Part shown: positions 30,629 to 41,015 of the stretch, piece after piece
Numbering within the stretch: the first letter of the stretch is position 1
Layout: each line of letters starts with the position of its first letter
From: Rugalucina vietnamica
Lineage: Eukaryota; Mollusca; Bivalvia; Lucinida; Lucinidae
Reading direction: 5' to 3'
NCBI GenBank assembly: GCA_964017185.1
Contig: OZ024882.1
Span: 42,453,431-42,517,430, forward strand
DNA: 64,000 nt
Notes under the pieces: generated by a model
The model's input: only the letters and a program-made list of their open reading frames with translations
Told to the model about the DNA's origin: nothing
The model's database searches: none
Made by a program: the position numbers and the translations under genes

Positions 30629-30823
30629 TGAGCCGCCGCACGGGAAACCCAACAATATGCATAGGCGTAAACAAAGGCGCAGATCAGCTTCGCTACACGG
30701 ATAGTACAATTCCTCTACTTTCCAAATCCAAACTTTCCAGCATTTATCCATCTTCTGTGACTGTACAGCCCGGTTTGTGTCGGACCTGGTTGGAACCCAT
30801 ATTGCTAGTTTTCTCACGCACAT
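30629..30823 (+). mobile_element. MITE family B, internally deleted
   Basis: TGAGCCGCCGCACGGGAAACCC at left and GGTTTGTGTCGGACCTGG at right. One arm of the internal palindrome is missing: AGATCAGCTTCGC runs directly into CTACACGGATAG. Confidence 0.78.
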
Positions 30824-31109
30824 TTTGATTAAACTTGAAATCCCAACCCCAGACACCAGACGGGAAAGAAAGTACAGTACAGAACATATAATTACAATAC
30901 GAAACGTAAGCAAAGACAACAGTCAAATCACGCCTCCAAAACAAGATGGGAAATATTAAGATAAGTTAAACGTGGCCAGGGAATGGCGCACGTGGCCAAG
31001 GAATGGCGCAAAGAAATTCAGAAAGAAATTTCTACTCCAAAACAGGTGGGAAACACTGAATAATAATAATAATAAAAACAAACAAACAAACAAGTAGCCC
31101 AAGGGCAAC

Positions 31110-32867
31110 GATCGCTCACCTGAGAGTCAACAAGCACAGTCACTGAACAAAGTGTTTTTTTTTTTCATATATGGATATGACGGTCATCTTGGTCAAGTTT
31201 CAGGCCTATGGCTGCAATGGTTTCCATAGGATCATTGGTCCTGTAAATGCTTACCCGAGACCTAGTAGTCACTTTTTCCCATGTTTCCATGTTTGCCCAT
31301 GTTTCCAAAATCGACCTTTACCTACATTAATCACATACCTTCATCTACTCTATCAGTTGTTTGCATCTATCACTTTTCAGTTCTCAGGCGGCAATAGTTT
31401 TCAAAAAATAACATTTTAAAAGCAGATGGGCTCCTGGGGTCCATTTTTTCAGAATCATTAAATTTCAGTCCTACTGCCCATTTCCTGCAATACTTTCACT
31501 TAAAATGACATTTTAAAAGTTTTTCTAATTCAAATGCATTGGCGACTTATGTTGACCTTGCGATAAAATAGGTCAAGGTCACCACAGGGTCATGTTTTAT
31601 ATATACATTGTAGTACTTGAGTCATCCATACTTCATGCAAAGTTTCGTTGAAATCGGTTGACCAGTTCTGGAGAAGAATATATTTTAATGGTTTTTACCA
31701 TATATGGGCATGGCGGCCATCTTGGTCATGTGACCTGGATTATTTATATACACATTGGTTCCCACTTCCTATAGATGCTCCATATAAAATTTGGCTTTGA
31801 TTGGCCAAGTGGTTTCAGAGAAAAAAATCTTTGAAAAATGTGTATGGACAACAGACCGGCCAAGGTCAAGAGATGACCTTGACCTAAATTAATCATATAC
31901 CTTCATCTCATCCATTAGTTGTTTGCATCTACCACTTTTCAGATCTCAGGCTGCAATAGTTTTCAAAAATAGCTAATTTCCACTTTTCCCATTATAAGTC
32001 TATGGAAACTTAAAGTTACCATAGCAACCAGAGTTCTTATCCGACTGGAATAAAAAACACAAATTATGTAGAGGCTACTGTCAGGAACATGTATACAAAG
32101 TACAGGATTCATCCACATAACAGTTTCTGAGGAGAAGATTTTTGAATGTTTTTTTTTTTTTTTTTTTTTTTTTTTTTCAAAATTTTGCCCTTTATGGGGC
32201 CCCAGCAACCAATCGAAATAAAGGATTAGGACAAAACTCGCAAGAAACGTCAAACACTACTCAATAAACATTTCTGCAAAAACAAAATTCAAGTGTCTGC
32301 AATTTTAGTGGAATAATAGCCGATTTCCACTTTTCCCATTTTAAGTCTATGGAAACTTCCCATTAAGTAGAGGCCACTGTCAGGAACATGTAAACAAAAT
32401 ATAGGCTTCATCCCCTTGACAGTTTCTGAGAAGAAGATTTTTGAATGTTTTTCGAAATTTTGCCCTGTATGGGGCCCCTGCAACCAATCAAAATGAAGGA
32501 TTAGGACAAAAGTCACATGAAACGTAGAGGACTACTCAATAAACATTTCTGCAAATACAAAATTCAAATATCTCAAACAAGACAGCAAAAATAGGCAATT
32601 TTCACTTTTCTCCATTATAAGTCTATGGGAAGCATAAGTTACCATAGCAACCAGAGTTCTTATCCGATCGAAATAAAAAAAAATATTCGTTCTCCCCACC
32701 TGTAGATGCTATATGTGAAATATGAAAAGATTCGGCCTGGCAGCTTCAAAAAAGAAGTCGTTTGAAAATGTTGACGACGACGGACGACGGACGTCGCACG
32801 GACGCCGCCTCGACTACTATTAAACTATAAGCTCACCTTGTGAGCCTTCGGCTCAGGTGAGCTAGAA
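31110..32867. repeat. Bivalve repeat block (same family as 11910-13062)
   Basis: Begins near CGCTCACCTGAG and ends with the GAGCCTTCGGCTC hairpin and GGTGAGCT. It contains TCCTACTGCCCATTTCCTGC and CAAATGCATTGGCGAC like the intron copy. An internal tandem unit of about 330 bp (31972-32310, 32311-32600, part to 32770) repeats TTTTAAGTCTATGGAAACTT and ACTGTCAGGAACATGT. A T run lies at about 32149-32177. The two minus-strand open frames here are copies of each other and look incidental. Confidence 0.62.
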
Positions 32868-32879
32868 ACAACAACAGGT

Positions 32880-33110
32880 ACTTGTGTACGTAAGAGAGCA
32901 TATCATAAGCCGCGTGAGCAGCTATTTCCAAAAAAGGCGGCCACTCAGTTACAAGACCTTAAACCGGTTTTACAGGGTCCTTACCTCACCCTCTGCTTCT
33001 AGAGTGGTTCACAACATTTAGTTGCATGTAGTTGCTTGGTTCTCTAGTGAATCTGAAACTAGTCAATGAATCATCACGGACAAGCATATAAGTATCGACA
33101 GAAAGAAAAC
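32880..33110 (+). repeat. Repeat family D, partial copy
   Basis: Shares GAGCAGCTATTTCC, GCGGCCACTCAGT, ACCGGTTTTACAGGGTCC and CTCACCCTCTGC with the array unit and with 29827-30060, but lacks the left part. Confidence 0.65.
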
Positions 33111-33187
33111 TACCGCTTTACCGAGTAAGCAATTTTTTGATAGAAGTTCTATTTTAACTCGTTGAAAGCGTTGGTCTTTCTATAAAA

Positions 33188-33423
33188 TGAGCCGCCTCGC
33201 GGGAAAACCAACAATGTGGTTTCCGAACAGGTCCGACACAAACCGGCCTGTACAAGCACAGAAAAGAGCTAGAAGCTTGAAATTTCAGATTTATGTAGAA
33301 GAGGAATTGTACTATCCGAGTAGCGAAAACAAAGGCGCTGATCAGCTTCGCGGTTACCGCGAAGCTGATCTGCGTCTTTGTTTTCGCATATGCAAATTGT
33401 TGGTTTTCCCATGTGGCGGCTCA
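33188..33423 (-). mobile_element. MITE family B, well-preserved copy
   Basis: Minus orientation: TGAGCCGCCACATGGG...; the right end is GGGAGGCGGCTCA in that sense. The central palindrome AAGCTGATCAGC..GCGAAGCTGATC is nearly perfect (CTTCGCGGTTACCGCGAAG). This copy gives the family's clearest consensus: outer inverted repeats of about 27 bp ending in TTGTTGGTTTTCC. Confidence 0.85.
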
Positions 33424-33598
33424 TTTTTAAGCAATTTGGATTACAGTTTTCGCTGTTAAAAGTGTTCCTTCACGTTAAGTAGGCGACCAATCGATGATAC
33501 CAATTGGCGTAAATTACAGAAATCTCTTAAAGTTGATCTAACACAGAATCGATGTGACGCTATGCCCTATCAGCTAAAATGTTGAAATTCTATCTTTA

Positions 33599-33857
33599 CA
33601 TCAGGAAAACATGTCCGTAAAAAGTATACCTTCTCAAACCCCAATTTTATGTAGTAAAACTGGGGTCTGCAGGGGTATACCTATTTTTCTGATGTTTGCT
33701 CCAAAACGTAGATTGTGAGTATTCATTAGAACCGTTAGAACCGCCTCGTATGTTTTGAGCAAAAATAAGAAAACAGATAAAAAAATTTCTTCTGAAAATT
33801 TACATGTTTTAGAACTCTAAAAATCTCTGTATATTGCATGGGCAAGTTTTCGCAATG
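33599..33857 (+). mobile_element. MITE family A, internal deletion in hairpin
   Basis: Termini CATCAGGAAAACATGTCCGT and GGGCAAGTTTTCGCAATG. The right arm of the hairpin is lost: AACCGTTAGAACCGCCTCG goes straight to TATGTTTTGAGC. Confidence 0.8.
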
Positions 33858-34046
33858 CAATAAGCAGGATTGATGAAATATTAATGAAAAATTAAGAGGA
33901 TTATCATTGCTTTACAGCAAAGATGTCTGCACTTAAACATAAACGGGTCATACTAAATTAGTGAAAATGTAATCATAGAGAAAAGAACCAATTACAAACT
34001 CACGGGAAAGGGGTGTACGTCAGTCCAATCTATGGTTCTAGCTAAA

Positions 34047-34934
34047 CATACCAGGAGAACATGTCCTAGAAAAATATACCACTTTATACATATTTTTCTG
34101 TTTTTTATTTTATATTTTTTATTTTTTTTTTCGCTCAAAAACATAGATTGTACACACAATCTATAACAGCAGTCAAACATTAGCGTATAACCCAAAAGCG
34201 CGCCCGGCGTATGAAAAATCGCAACACGCCGAAGATTTTGGACGTATAAAAATTAATTTGTACCTTTAACTCGCATTAGCAGTCACACATTAGCGCGCGA
34301 CTGAAGCGTGTGTCGGACGTATAAAAATGTCTCAGTTTTAGAGTACGCTTGCCTTACGTCCCAGACACGCTAAGCACACGCTAAAGGCACGCAGCAAACG
34401 TTCAAAGCGCGTCTCACACACGCTTGGGGCACGCTACTGAAGCAATTTCTCATAAAATCGGAACACGCATGTAGCGTACACTGACGTGCCTAAAATATGC
34501 GCCAAACGCGTTCGAAGCGTATTCAATGCGCCTGTAGCGCGCGTGGAACGTATTCGAAACGTATAAGTCACACGCCTGGGACACGCCGAGCTTCTAGAAA
34601 ATTTTTAAGCAAGTTTTAAAATTGTTTGATCCCAAACGCGCGTGAAACGCGCGACGATTTTTAGCGACATACAGTGACGCGCGCCGGACGTACACCAAGC
34701 GTACACAACGTGCTCGTAACGCGCTTTGAACGTGTCTCTGACGTGCTTCTGTCGTATGTGGAATTTCGCAATTTTCGCGCTCCACCTATACGCTACTGTG
34801 TGACTGCTGTTTATGGGTTGAGCAAAAATAAGAAAAATATCAATACTTTTCTACTGAAAATTTTCCTTTTTTTTTTTTTTTTTTTTACAAATACAAAAAA
34901 TCTGAGTATATTGCATGGACTTGTTTTGGTAATG
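34047..34934 (+). mobile_element. MITE family A copy split by another element
   Basis: The left end (CCAGGAGAACATGTCCTAG) to ACAATCTAT, and the right part from TATGGGTTGAGCAAAAATAAG to TTGTTTTGGTAATG, are family A. They are separated by 647 bp of an unrelated element at 34165-34811. Other family A copies show the empty site. Confidence 0.8.
34165..34811. mobile_element. MITE with TAT target duplication and GCG-rich degenerate repeats
   Basis: Left end AACAGCAGTCAAACATTAG, right end inverse AAACAGCAGTCACACAGTAG; TAT flanks both sides (34162-34164, 34812-34814). The interior is GC-rich and packed with short variants of ACGCG, GCGTATA, CACGCT and AACGCG in both strands, unlike the AT-rich host repeat. 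No coding frame of note. The three-base duplication suggests a Harbinger-like mover, although TAT is not the usual TWA. Confidence 0.8.
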
Positions 34935-35536
34935 ACACATAAAGATTGGTATGAAGTACCCGTTCGCCTCTAATTGGTTAAGCATGAATGTGAATTTGAA
35001 TAAAATTTAGAATTGATAAATACTGTCATGCTCAAACAATTATTTATTTATACCAAAGCTACATGACCTAGGGTTGAGCTCGGATCCAATAAAGACTTTT
35101 ATATCTGAAGTTGAGGTTGTGTTTTGTTGTGCAGTTAGAAATATTTTGCAATTAAATGGCTACATTTAAGGGTATTATTACATAATTACTTCAAATATGG
35201 AAGGCAAGCACGGACTGTCAAGTGACCAATGATAATTGCAAACTGTGATCAGCTATAATTTTTATTTATTTTTTTTTTCAGTTTAGTTTAACAAGCAAAA
35301 ATTCAGTGATTTTTATAACTTGCATTTTAGGACATTACATATAAATTTGCCTGAAAAATGTTTTATATCAACTTAAGTGAAATGTCTTGTTGCAAAATGC
35401 TAAATGATTATTATTGCTTGTTAATAAGATTGCTTTCTGTTAATTGAAAATGTTACAATTTTCATTGTGTTCTTCATACTGTAAATTTATAATTAAATTA
35501 TGAATTAAAACATATGAAAAAATCAAACTTTCTTAC
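34935..35536. other. No gene seen
   Basis: Very AT-rich, with no recognised repeat, coding or RNA signal. Confidence 0.4.
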
Positions 35537-37999
35537 TTAAGCCTAGGTTACATTTGCACCGATCATCGTACGATTTTTCGGCCTGCAATTTTCCCTACGA
35601 TTTTTTAGACATCGTAGGCGATCGTAGGCTACGACGTATGCGTTTACAATTCATACGGGCATCGTACGGTTTCTTGATCTGCCTTTTGTCGACGTTCTGA
35701 TATAAAACGCAAGGCGATCGTACGGTTGTCGCAGGTCTCCGCAGATCTTAAGTGGATATCGCACGAAGTCCGTGCGATATCCGTACGGAGTCCCTATACG
35801 TTTTGATACAAAACGCAAGGCGGTCATACGGTAGCGTAAAGTCTCCGCAGACTTAAAGTGGATATCGTACGGAGTCCCATGACTTCTGACTGATGCCTTG
35901 GTAACATTTGGCCTACGATTAGCTTGCGATGATCGTACAATGCCAGTTTTTGCGTTTTCGTGCGGTCTCCGCAGTGTGACTCTACGATGTCCGTACGATT
36001 CTACGACTTCATACGATCTCCGTAGCGTCTACGATTTGGTAATAGTCTGCACTATTACAAATTTTAAAAGTCGTAAAACCGTAGCCCGTAGACACGTCGT
36101 ACGTCATCATACGGGCGCCGTACGGAGAGCCTGCGATGATCGTGCGGTCACCTCACGATTTTTGTAAATTTGCCCCGATCATTGTACGATTTTTCGGTCT
36201 GCGATTTTCCCTACGATATTTTAGACATCGTAGGTGATAATGGGCTACGACGTAGGTGTTTACAATTCATGCGGGCATGGTACGATTTCTTGTTCTGGCT
36301 TTCTTCGATGTTCTTCGATGTCAGAACCGTACGGAGATCGTAGGGAAATCGTAGGGTCTCCGCACACTTTAAGTGGAAATCGTAAGGAGCCCGTGCGATG
36401 TCAGAGAGGAGTCCCTACGATTTCTGACTGAGCCCTTGCGGTCTCCGTACGACAGCCGTGCGATGTTAGGTGTCCGTCCGTCTTTCGTGTACTACAAAAC
36501 GTGTACAACAGTGCATTATAGCTCCCATGAAAGGAAAAGGCAAGCGCTCCTATTGAAACCTAATGGTAAAATGCAACCATATCGCATAACGAATGCACAG
36601 CAATCACATGGCGGCTGCACGGCAAACGTGCGGACGCCATGGTATGTCCGTATAATGACCGCACGATATCCGTACGATTTTAATAACTTTGTGAAGTAGC
36701 CGTGCGCATGCCGTACGATCACCCTAATGGTCTACAATTATCTAACGATTTCAGTCCCAAAATTATCATAAAAACCGTGCGGTGACCGCACGATCATCGC
36801 AGTGTTTCCGCACGGCGCCCGTACGATTCTACCTACGACATGTTTACGGGCTACAGTATTACGATTTTTAAAAAATCCAGTGTTTTCACTCTTATCCATA
36901 TGAAAGCCAGTTTTCAAAATTGACCTTGCCATAAAATTTGTCAACATTTGAATAAAATATGATGGGCTTAGGTCCCTGATGCTACATGTCAAGTTTCAGG
37001 AATATCAGCACACAGGCTCAAAAGAAGAATATCGGCACACCCGTTCTGGAGAATTTTTTTTTTTTTTATCATTGTGAGCATGGCAGCCATATTGAGCATG
37101 CAACCCCAAGTTTGCCATGTGCACTATAAAAACATTTTAGGGATATTCTAGTTTTTATGACACCTGAGCCGGGCCACGAAAAAGACAACACACATTTAAA
37201 CTGTTTTAAACTGTATAAACGAAAACAAATGTGTGGTTTCTACGCAGCTTATAGACAACAATTGCATTGTTAATCCGGGTTCTCAACTTCTTTTTTTTTT
37301 CAATTTGGTCACACATGCACGCATGCGCACACGAACGTATTTTCATATACTTCGATATTGTCACACACATAAAATAATTTGCATTTAGTTTCAACGTGAG
37401 CAGTTTTTCGGTAGGCATTTCTATAAACTTGGATTAATTGACTATGTTCATCGTAATTTGCAAATTATGACAATGCATTGCCTCAAGGCGTGTGCCACGC
37501 ATACTGTAAAAACATGTTAGGGGTATTCTAGTTTTTATGACACCTGAGCCGGGCCCAAAGAAAACAAAAGTGTGGTTTCTACGCAGCTTATAGCCGACAC
37601 CCCTGATCTCACTAATAGTAAGCATTATTGCATTGTTAATCTGGGTTCTCAACTTCCATTAAATGTGTCTCGAATCGACCATAATGCCGTCTAGGTATTT
37701 TTTTTTTAGTTTGGACACATATGCACGCACGCGCACCAGCACACATTTCCAAATACTTAGATTTGGTCATATTTTATGTTCGCGCTTGATGAATAATGAT
37801 TTGTTAAGATTTGCCGAGTGAAAATAACTTCTTTCGACTTATACATTTGAATTTAACTATACCTATAACTATACCGACAAAATAAGAAACGCAATGACTC
37901 TAAGGTGCACGGAAACATATTCTACCCATCTTTTATCCTCATTGTTGTTCAAACATGGGCTCTAATGGATTGACAGCTCTTCTTGTCATTAACCGCATT

Positions 38000-38224
38000 T
38001 TGAATAAAAACATGCATGTGGTCGGATGGGAATATGGGCCCCCGCCTACTGGGGCCTTGGAGAAATAGATGGGCTGCTTGTGCCTCCAGGCAAAGCTTCT
38101 AATTTACTGACCGACCATCTGATTAGTGGTTAACCGCTATGTGTTCGGTAAAAGTCATATTAAATGGAGGCAACGTCCCGACATGACCATTGCTGTTAAC
38201 TGGGACGTAAAGCATCAACTCAAA

Positions 38225-38264
<40 letters not shown>
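38000..38264 (+). mobile_element. SINE-like retroposon with long A tail
   Basis: The body includes CTGACCGACCATCTGATTAG and GTTAACTGGGACGTAAAGCA, then TCAACTCAAAC and an A run of about 38 (38227-38264). The uninterrupted tail argues for a young insertion. The tRNA head is not clear. It lies inside the 35540-38849 element. Confidence 0.55.
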
Positions 38265-38265
<1 letters not shown>

Positions 38266-38424
38266 GCATACTGGAGATAAAGTTTATAAACCATGAAAAG
38301 CTTTAAGCATAACATGAACTGTAACGATCAAGGTCGATCAAATTAGAGATTTTATAGACTAAAAACATTATCAATTACTTTTGAATCATCGGCATTGTTC
38401 ATGTAAATGAGATATGACGTGTCT

Positions 38425-38655
38425 GTCAGCAGCAAAAAGTCGGTAAATTTGCCATTACCCTGGGCGTCTGTCAATAGCAAATTTACGGAATTTTTGCTGC
38501 TGACAGACGTCTGGTAATAGCACATTTACCGAATATTTGCTATTGACAGACGTCTGGTAATAGCACATTTACCGAGTATTTGCTATTGACAGACGTCTGG
38601 TAATAGCACATTTACCGAATATTTGCTATTGACAGACGTCTGTCAATAGACACTC
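38425..38655. repeat. 43-bp tandem repeat (minisatellite)
   Basis: The unit is GACAGACGTCTGGTAATAGC followed by ACATTTACCGAATATTTGCT and ATT. Three almost exact units plus diverged ones at the left (with a GCTGCTGACAG variant). Related single words occur at 7845-7940. Confidence 0.85.
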
Positions 38656-38954
38656 CGTTTTTAAAAATTTGTAAAAGTGCAGACTACTACAAAATCGTAG
38701 AGGCTACGGAGATCGTATGAAGCCGTAGGAAGTCGTAGAATCGTAGGGACATCGTAGGATCACCCTGCGGAGATTGCGCGAAAATGCAAAAAAAAAATGG
38801 CATCGTACGATCATCGCTAGCTAATCCTTGACCAAATGTAACCTAGGCTTTAACTGGCTTTAATCGTTTAGCATTTTACACGTACCATTTAGCGAAACGC
38901 ATGTCGCACGGAACTTCTAAATTCAAACAATGATTTGATAATTTTGCATACGGC

Positions 38955-39170
38955 TACGACTGGTTGTGTTCGTTTGTTTGTTTGTTTGTATTGATGTTTA
39001 TCATCACAGTCAACAACTTGTCAGCCATGACGGAACAGAGCCACCGCTTCCTGGGTATTAACCAGTACTCTCTCGAGTTAATGTGTCTTGATGAAGTGCC
39101 CCGAGTGGGAATCAAACCTAGGGCCTCCAGAGTCAAAAGTCCGATGCTTCACCACCAGGCCCAGCTCGAT
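38955..39170 (-). mobile_element. tRNA-derived SINE with CAAA-repeat tail
   Basis: Minus strand: the head is TGGTGGTGAAGCATCGG and the B-box-like GGTTTGATTCC. The body is GACACATTAACTCGAGAG and ACTGGTTAATACCCAGGAAG. The tail ends in repeated CAAA units (TTTG on the plus strand at 38971-38985). Same family as 16265-16417 and the fragment at 2375-2430. Confidence 0.75.
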
Positions 39171-39270
39171 TTGGACAATAAAACTCAATTTATATAAATG
39201 AAATTCAAGACTCCGTTAATGTGAGGCTGTGAGCCCAAGGTGTATATTGCAACTGGCACAACATTACTTG

Positions 39271-39434
39271 TGTTCGGAGTTCTTCAATGGTACCAATTAA
39301 CGTCAAACGTCAATAATTGCGACAGTACATTTTTACCATTTGTACCAATTTAATTACCAATGGTACAAATGATAAAAATTACAATGCCATAGGTACCATT
39401 GGTACCAATGGTACCATTTGGAGAACCCCGAACA
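39271..39434. mobile_element. Small MITE made of GGTACCATT words
   Basis: Left end TGTTCGGAGTTCTTCAATGG, right end inverse TGTTCGGGGTTCTCCAAATG. The interior repeats GGTACCAATGGTACCA and ACCATTTGTACC in both orientations. Length is about 164 bp. No target duplication could be fixed. Confidence 0.68.
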
Positions 39435-39468
39435 CATATTATAAATTCATGTATAAAACAATATATAT

Positions 39469-39723
39469 TGAGCCGCCACACCAATAAACTGATAAATTTC
39501 CATACGCAAAAACAAACGCGCAGATCAGCTGTGTATTAATTGTGTATTAACTGCAAAGCTTATCAGCGCATTTGTTTTCGCTTCTACACAGATAATACAA
39601 GCCTTCTTCTTGTTAAATTCAAAATTTCATGCTCTAGCTTTCTTCTCTATATGCACAAAATGGTTTGTGTCGGACCTGTTCGGAATTCGAGATTGTTAAG
39701 TTTATTTAGCATGCAAAGGCTCA
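39469..39723 (+). mobile_element. MITE family B copy abutting the GPCR stop codon
   Basis: Starts TGAGCCGCCACACC and ends GCAAAGGCTCA, 11 bp before the GPCR stop codon. On the minus strand it supplies AATAAA (39701-39706) about 30 bp after the stop, by a change from the family consensus (TTTATTTAGC where most copies read TTTTCTCATG). Confidence 0.8.
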
Positions 39724-39734
39724 TACATGTATGT

Positions 39735-40991
39735 CTAGTAAAGTATAGGTCTACATTCAAACACATCCTTCAAGTTACGTCGGAATGATTTGTTCATAAA
39801 TGCGTACACAATAGGGTTGGCAACATTGTAGAAGAAATAGCAGTAAAATATAACAGCATTGAATGGAATGACCTCGTGAGCCATCAGCCATGCTGGCAAG
39901 AACACAATAATAAACACAGCGGTGACAACGAACAGCATCCCAGCAGTTCGAACATTAGCCACTAGACCCTTTTCTCTAATTGTCTGAGTTTCTACCTTCC
40001 GAACCGCGTCGCAAATATCAGTTTTCGCACACCCGTTTGAGAACGAAACTCTAGTTTCGGCGTATGAGGTTTCTCTACAGGAAGCATATCCGGAACGTTG
40101 AGAACGCATGCGCTGTCGTTTTGCCCGACGGACGGAGACGAACCTGTAAATCATGACGTAGAGGACAATTACTATCACGATAACGATCACAAAGAAACTG
40201 GAATATATCTTCTGATACAAATCGACAAACTGGACGCTGAAAATATTACTGTATGGCACACATTGTCCATCTGTGAATACAAATTGGTATTCCGTGGCGC
40301 TGGAGTTTAACTTGGAATCACTAACGTGGACGTTTTTGGGCAACGTGGAATTATATACAGCGGATAGCTTAGTTATGCTTGAGCCGGGTTTGTATAGCAC
40401 AACTTCATCCACATGAATATCATTTTGACTTGTTAAATCCGGGACTTTCTCACTGACGGCGTTAATACCTACACTGCTTAATACTGGTTCGGACCTATAA
40501 ATCTCATAGCACAGTGCTGTTATAATTCCAAGACTCACAGCTGTAAATCCCAGAATAAATATCACACATTTGGCACGTTTGGCATTCAAAAGATGCATGA
40601 ACGGATGGCAAATACATAGATATCTATCTACAGCAATCGCCCCCATTATAAACGCCGAAAACGGAACATTTGACGTGATAAGAAACATATACGCCTTACA
40701 CAATATGTCAAAATGCAGAACATAATCCAAATAATTTACCACCATTGTGTACGGAATGATAATAACACACGTCATCAAATCCGTACCAGCTAGCGTTATA
40801 ATAAATATGGTCGACGCCAGTTTATTTCGTTTCCTCACATAGACGTATAAAACCATAGAATTGCCTACGCTACCGACAACGGTGAAGAATGATAGCATTC
40901 CAATAACGGCCATTTTCTCTTGGTAGCGATTATCTGCCTCAACACCAGCCTCGGATACTTGCGTACCATTTAACATAGTGTCGTCAGCCAT
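39735..40991 (-). CDS. Class A (rhodopsin-like) GPCR, probable neuropeptide-type receptor
   Basis: Plasma-membrane receptor of 418 residues in one uninterrupted exon. Seven hydrophobic segments lie near 27-51, 60-84, 98-120, 140-162, 262-284, 347-371 and 377-399. Class A marks: GN at 43-44 (TM1), LAGTD with D71 (TM2), C98 and C244 for the TM3-ECL2 disulfide, DRY at 122-124, P366 in TM6 and NPIVY at 392-396. The TM6 toggle region reads IIVFLPAW, with F where CWxP has W. N-glycosylation sequons at N8, N214 and N229. The second extracellular loop is very long (about 100 residues), as is the third intracellular loop, which is basic and serine-rich, so peptide ligands and G-protein or kinase regulation are plausible. 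The C-tail stops soon after helix 8 (FRRNLKDVFECRPILY). The ATG has A at -3 and G at +4; an acceptor TATTTTCAG lies 18 bp upstream, implying a 5' UTR exon. Resemblance to CCK/orexin-type receptors is an impression only. Confidence 0.92.
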   Translation of the reverse strand: MADDTMLNGTQVSEAGVEADNRYQEKMAVIGMLSFFTVVGSVGNSMVLYVYVRKRNKLASTIFIITLAGTDLMTCVIIIPYTMVVNYLDYVLHFDILCKAYMFLITSNVPFSAFIMGAIAVDRYLCICHPFMHLLNAKRAKCVIFILGFTAVSLGIITALCYEIYRSEPVLSSVGINAVSEKVPDLTSQNDIHVDEVVLYKPGSSITKLSAVYNSTLPKNVHVSDSKLNSSATEYQFVFTDGQCVPYSNIFSVQFVDLYQKIYSSFFVIVIVIVIVLYVMIYRFVSVRRAKRQRMRSQRSGYASCRETSYAETRVSFSNGCAKTDICDAVRKVETQTIREKGLVANVRTAGMLFVVTAVFIIVFLPAWLMAHEVIPFNAVIFYCYFFYNVANPIVYAFMNKSFRRNLKDVFECRPILY

Positions 40992-41015
40992 GATTTATAC
41001 GTCCGTTTATCTGAA

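Larger units (their letters stand above)
35540..38849. mobile_element. 3.3-kb inverted-repeat element filled with ACGAT-type words
   Basis: Left end AGCCTAGGTTACATTTG, right end the inverse (CAAATGTAACCTAGGCT at 38833-38849). TTA flanks both sides, and in both cases the wider context is TTAA (35537-35540, 38850-38853), so a three-base TTA or four-base TTAA duplication fits. The left 1.3 kb and the right 160 bp consist of degenerate words around ATCGTACGAT, CGTAGG and CCGTACGGAG. About 35560-36170 is repeated at 36175-36720 (a tandem duplication of roughly 615 bp). A second direct duplication, about 37120-37320 and 37500-37740, shares GGTTTCTACGCAGCTTATAG. A SINE and a minisatellite sit in the right half. 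No transposase is seen. Confidence 0.72.

Noticed and set aside
35898-36699. Plus-strand frames of 65-108 codons rich in Arg, Ser and Tyr
   Set aside because: They are translations of degenerate ACGAT repeats; the residues follow the repeat words and there is no start, splice or domain context.
38425-38655. CRISPR-like appearance of regularly repeated words
   Set aside because: The repeat is a head-to-tail minisatellite without unique spacers, in eukaryotic DNA.
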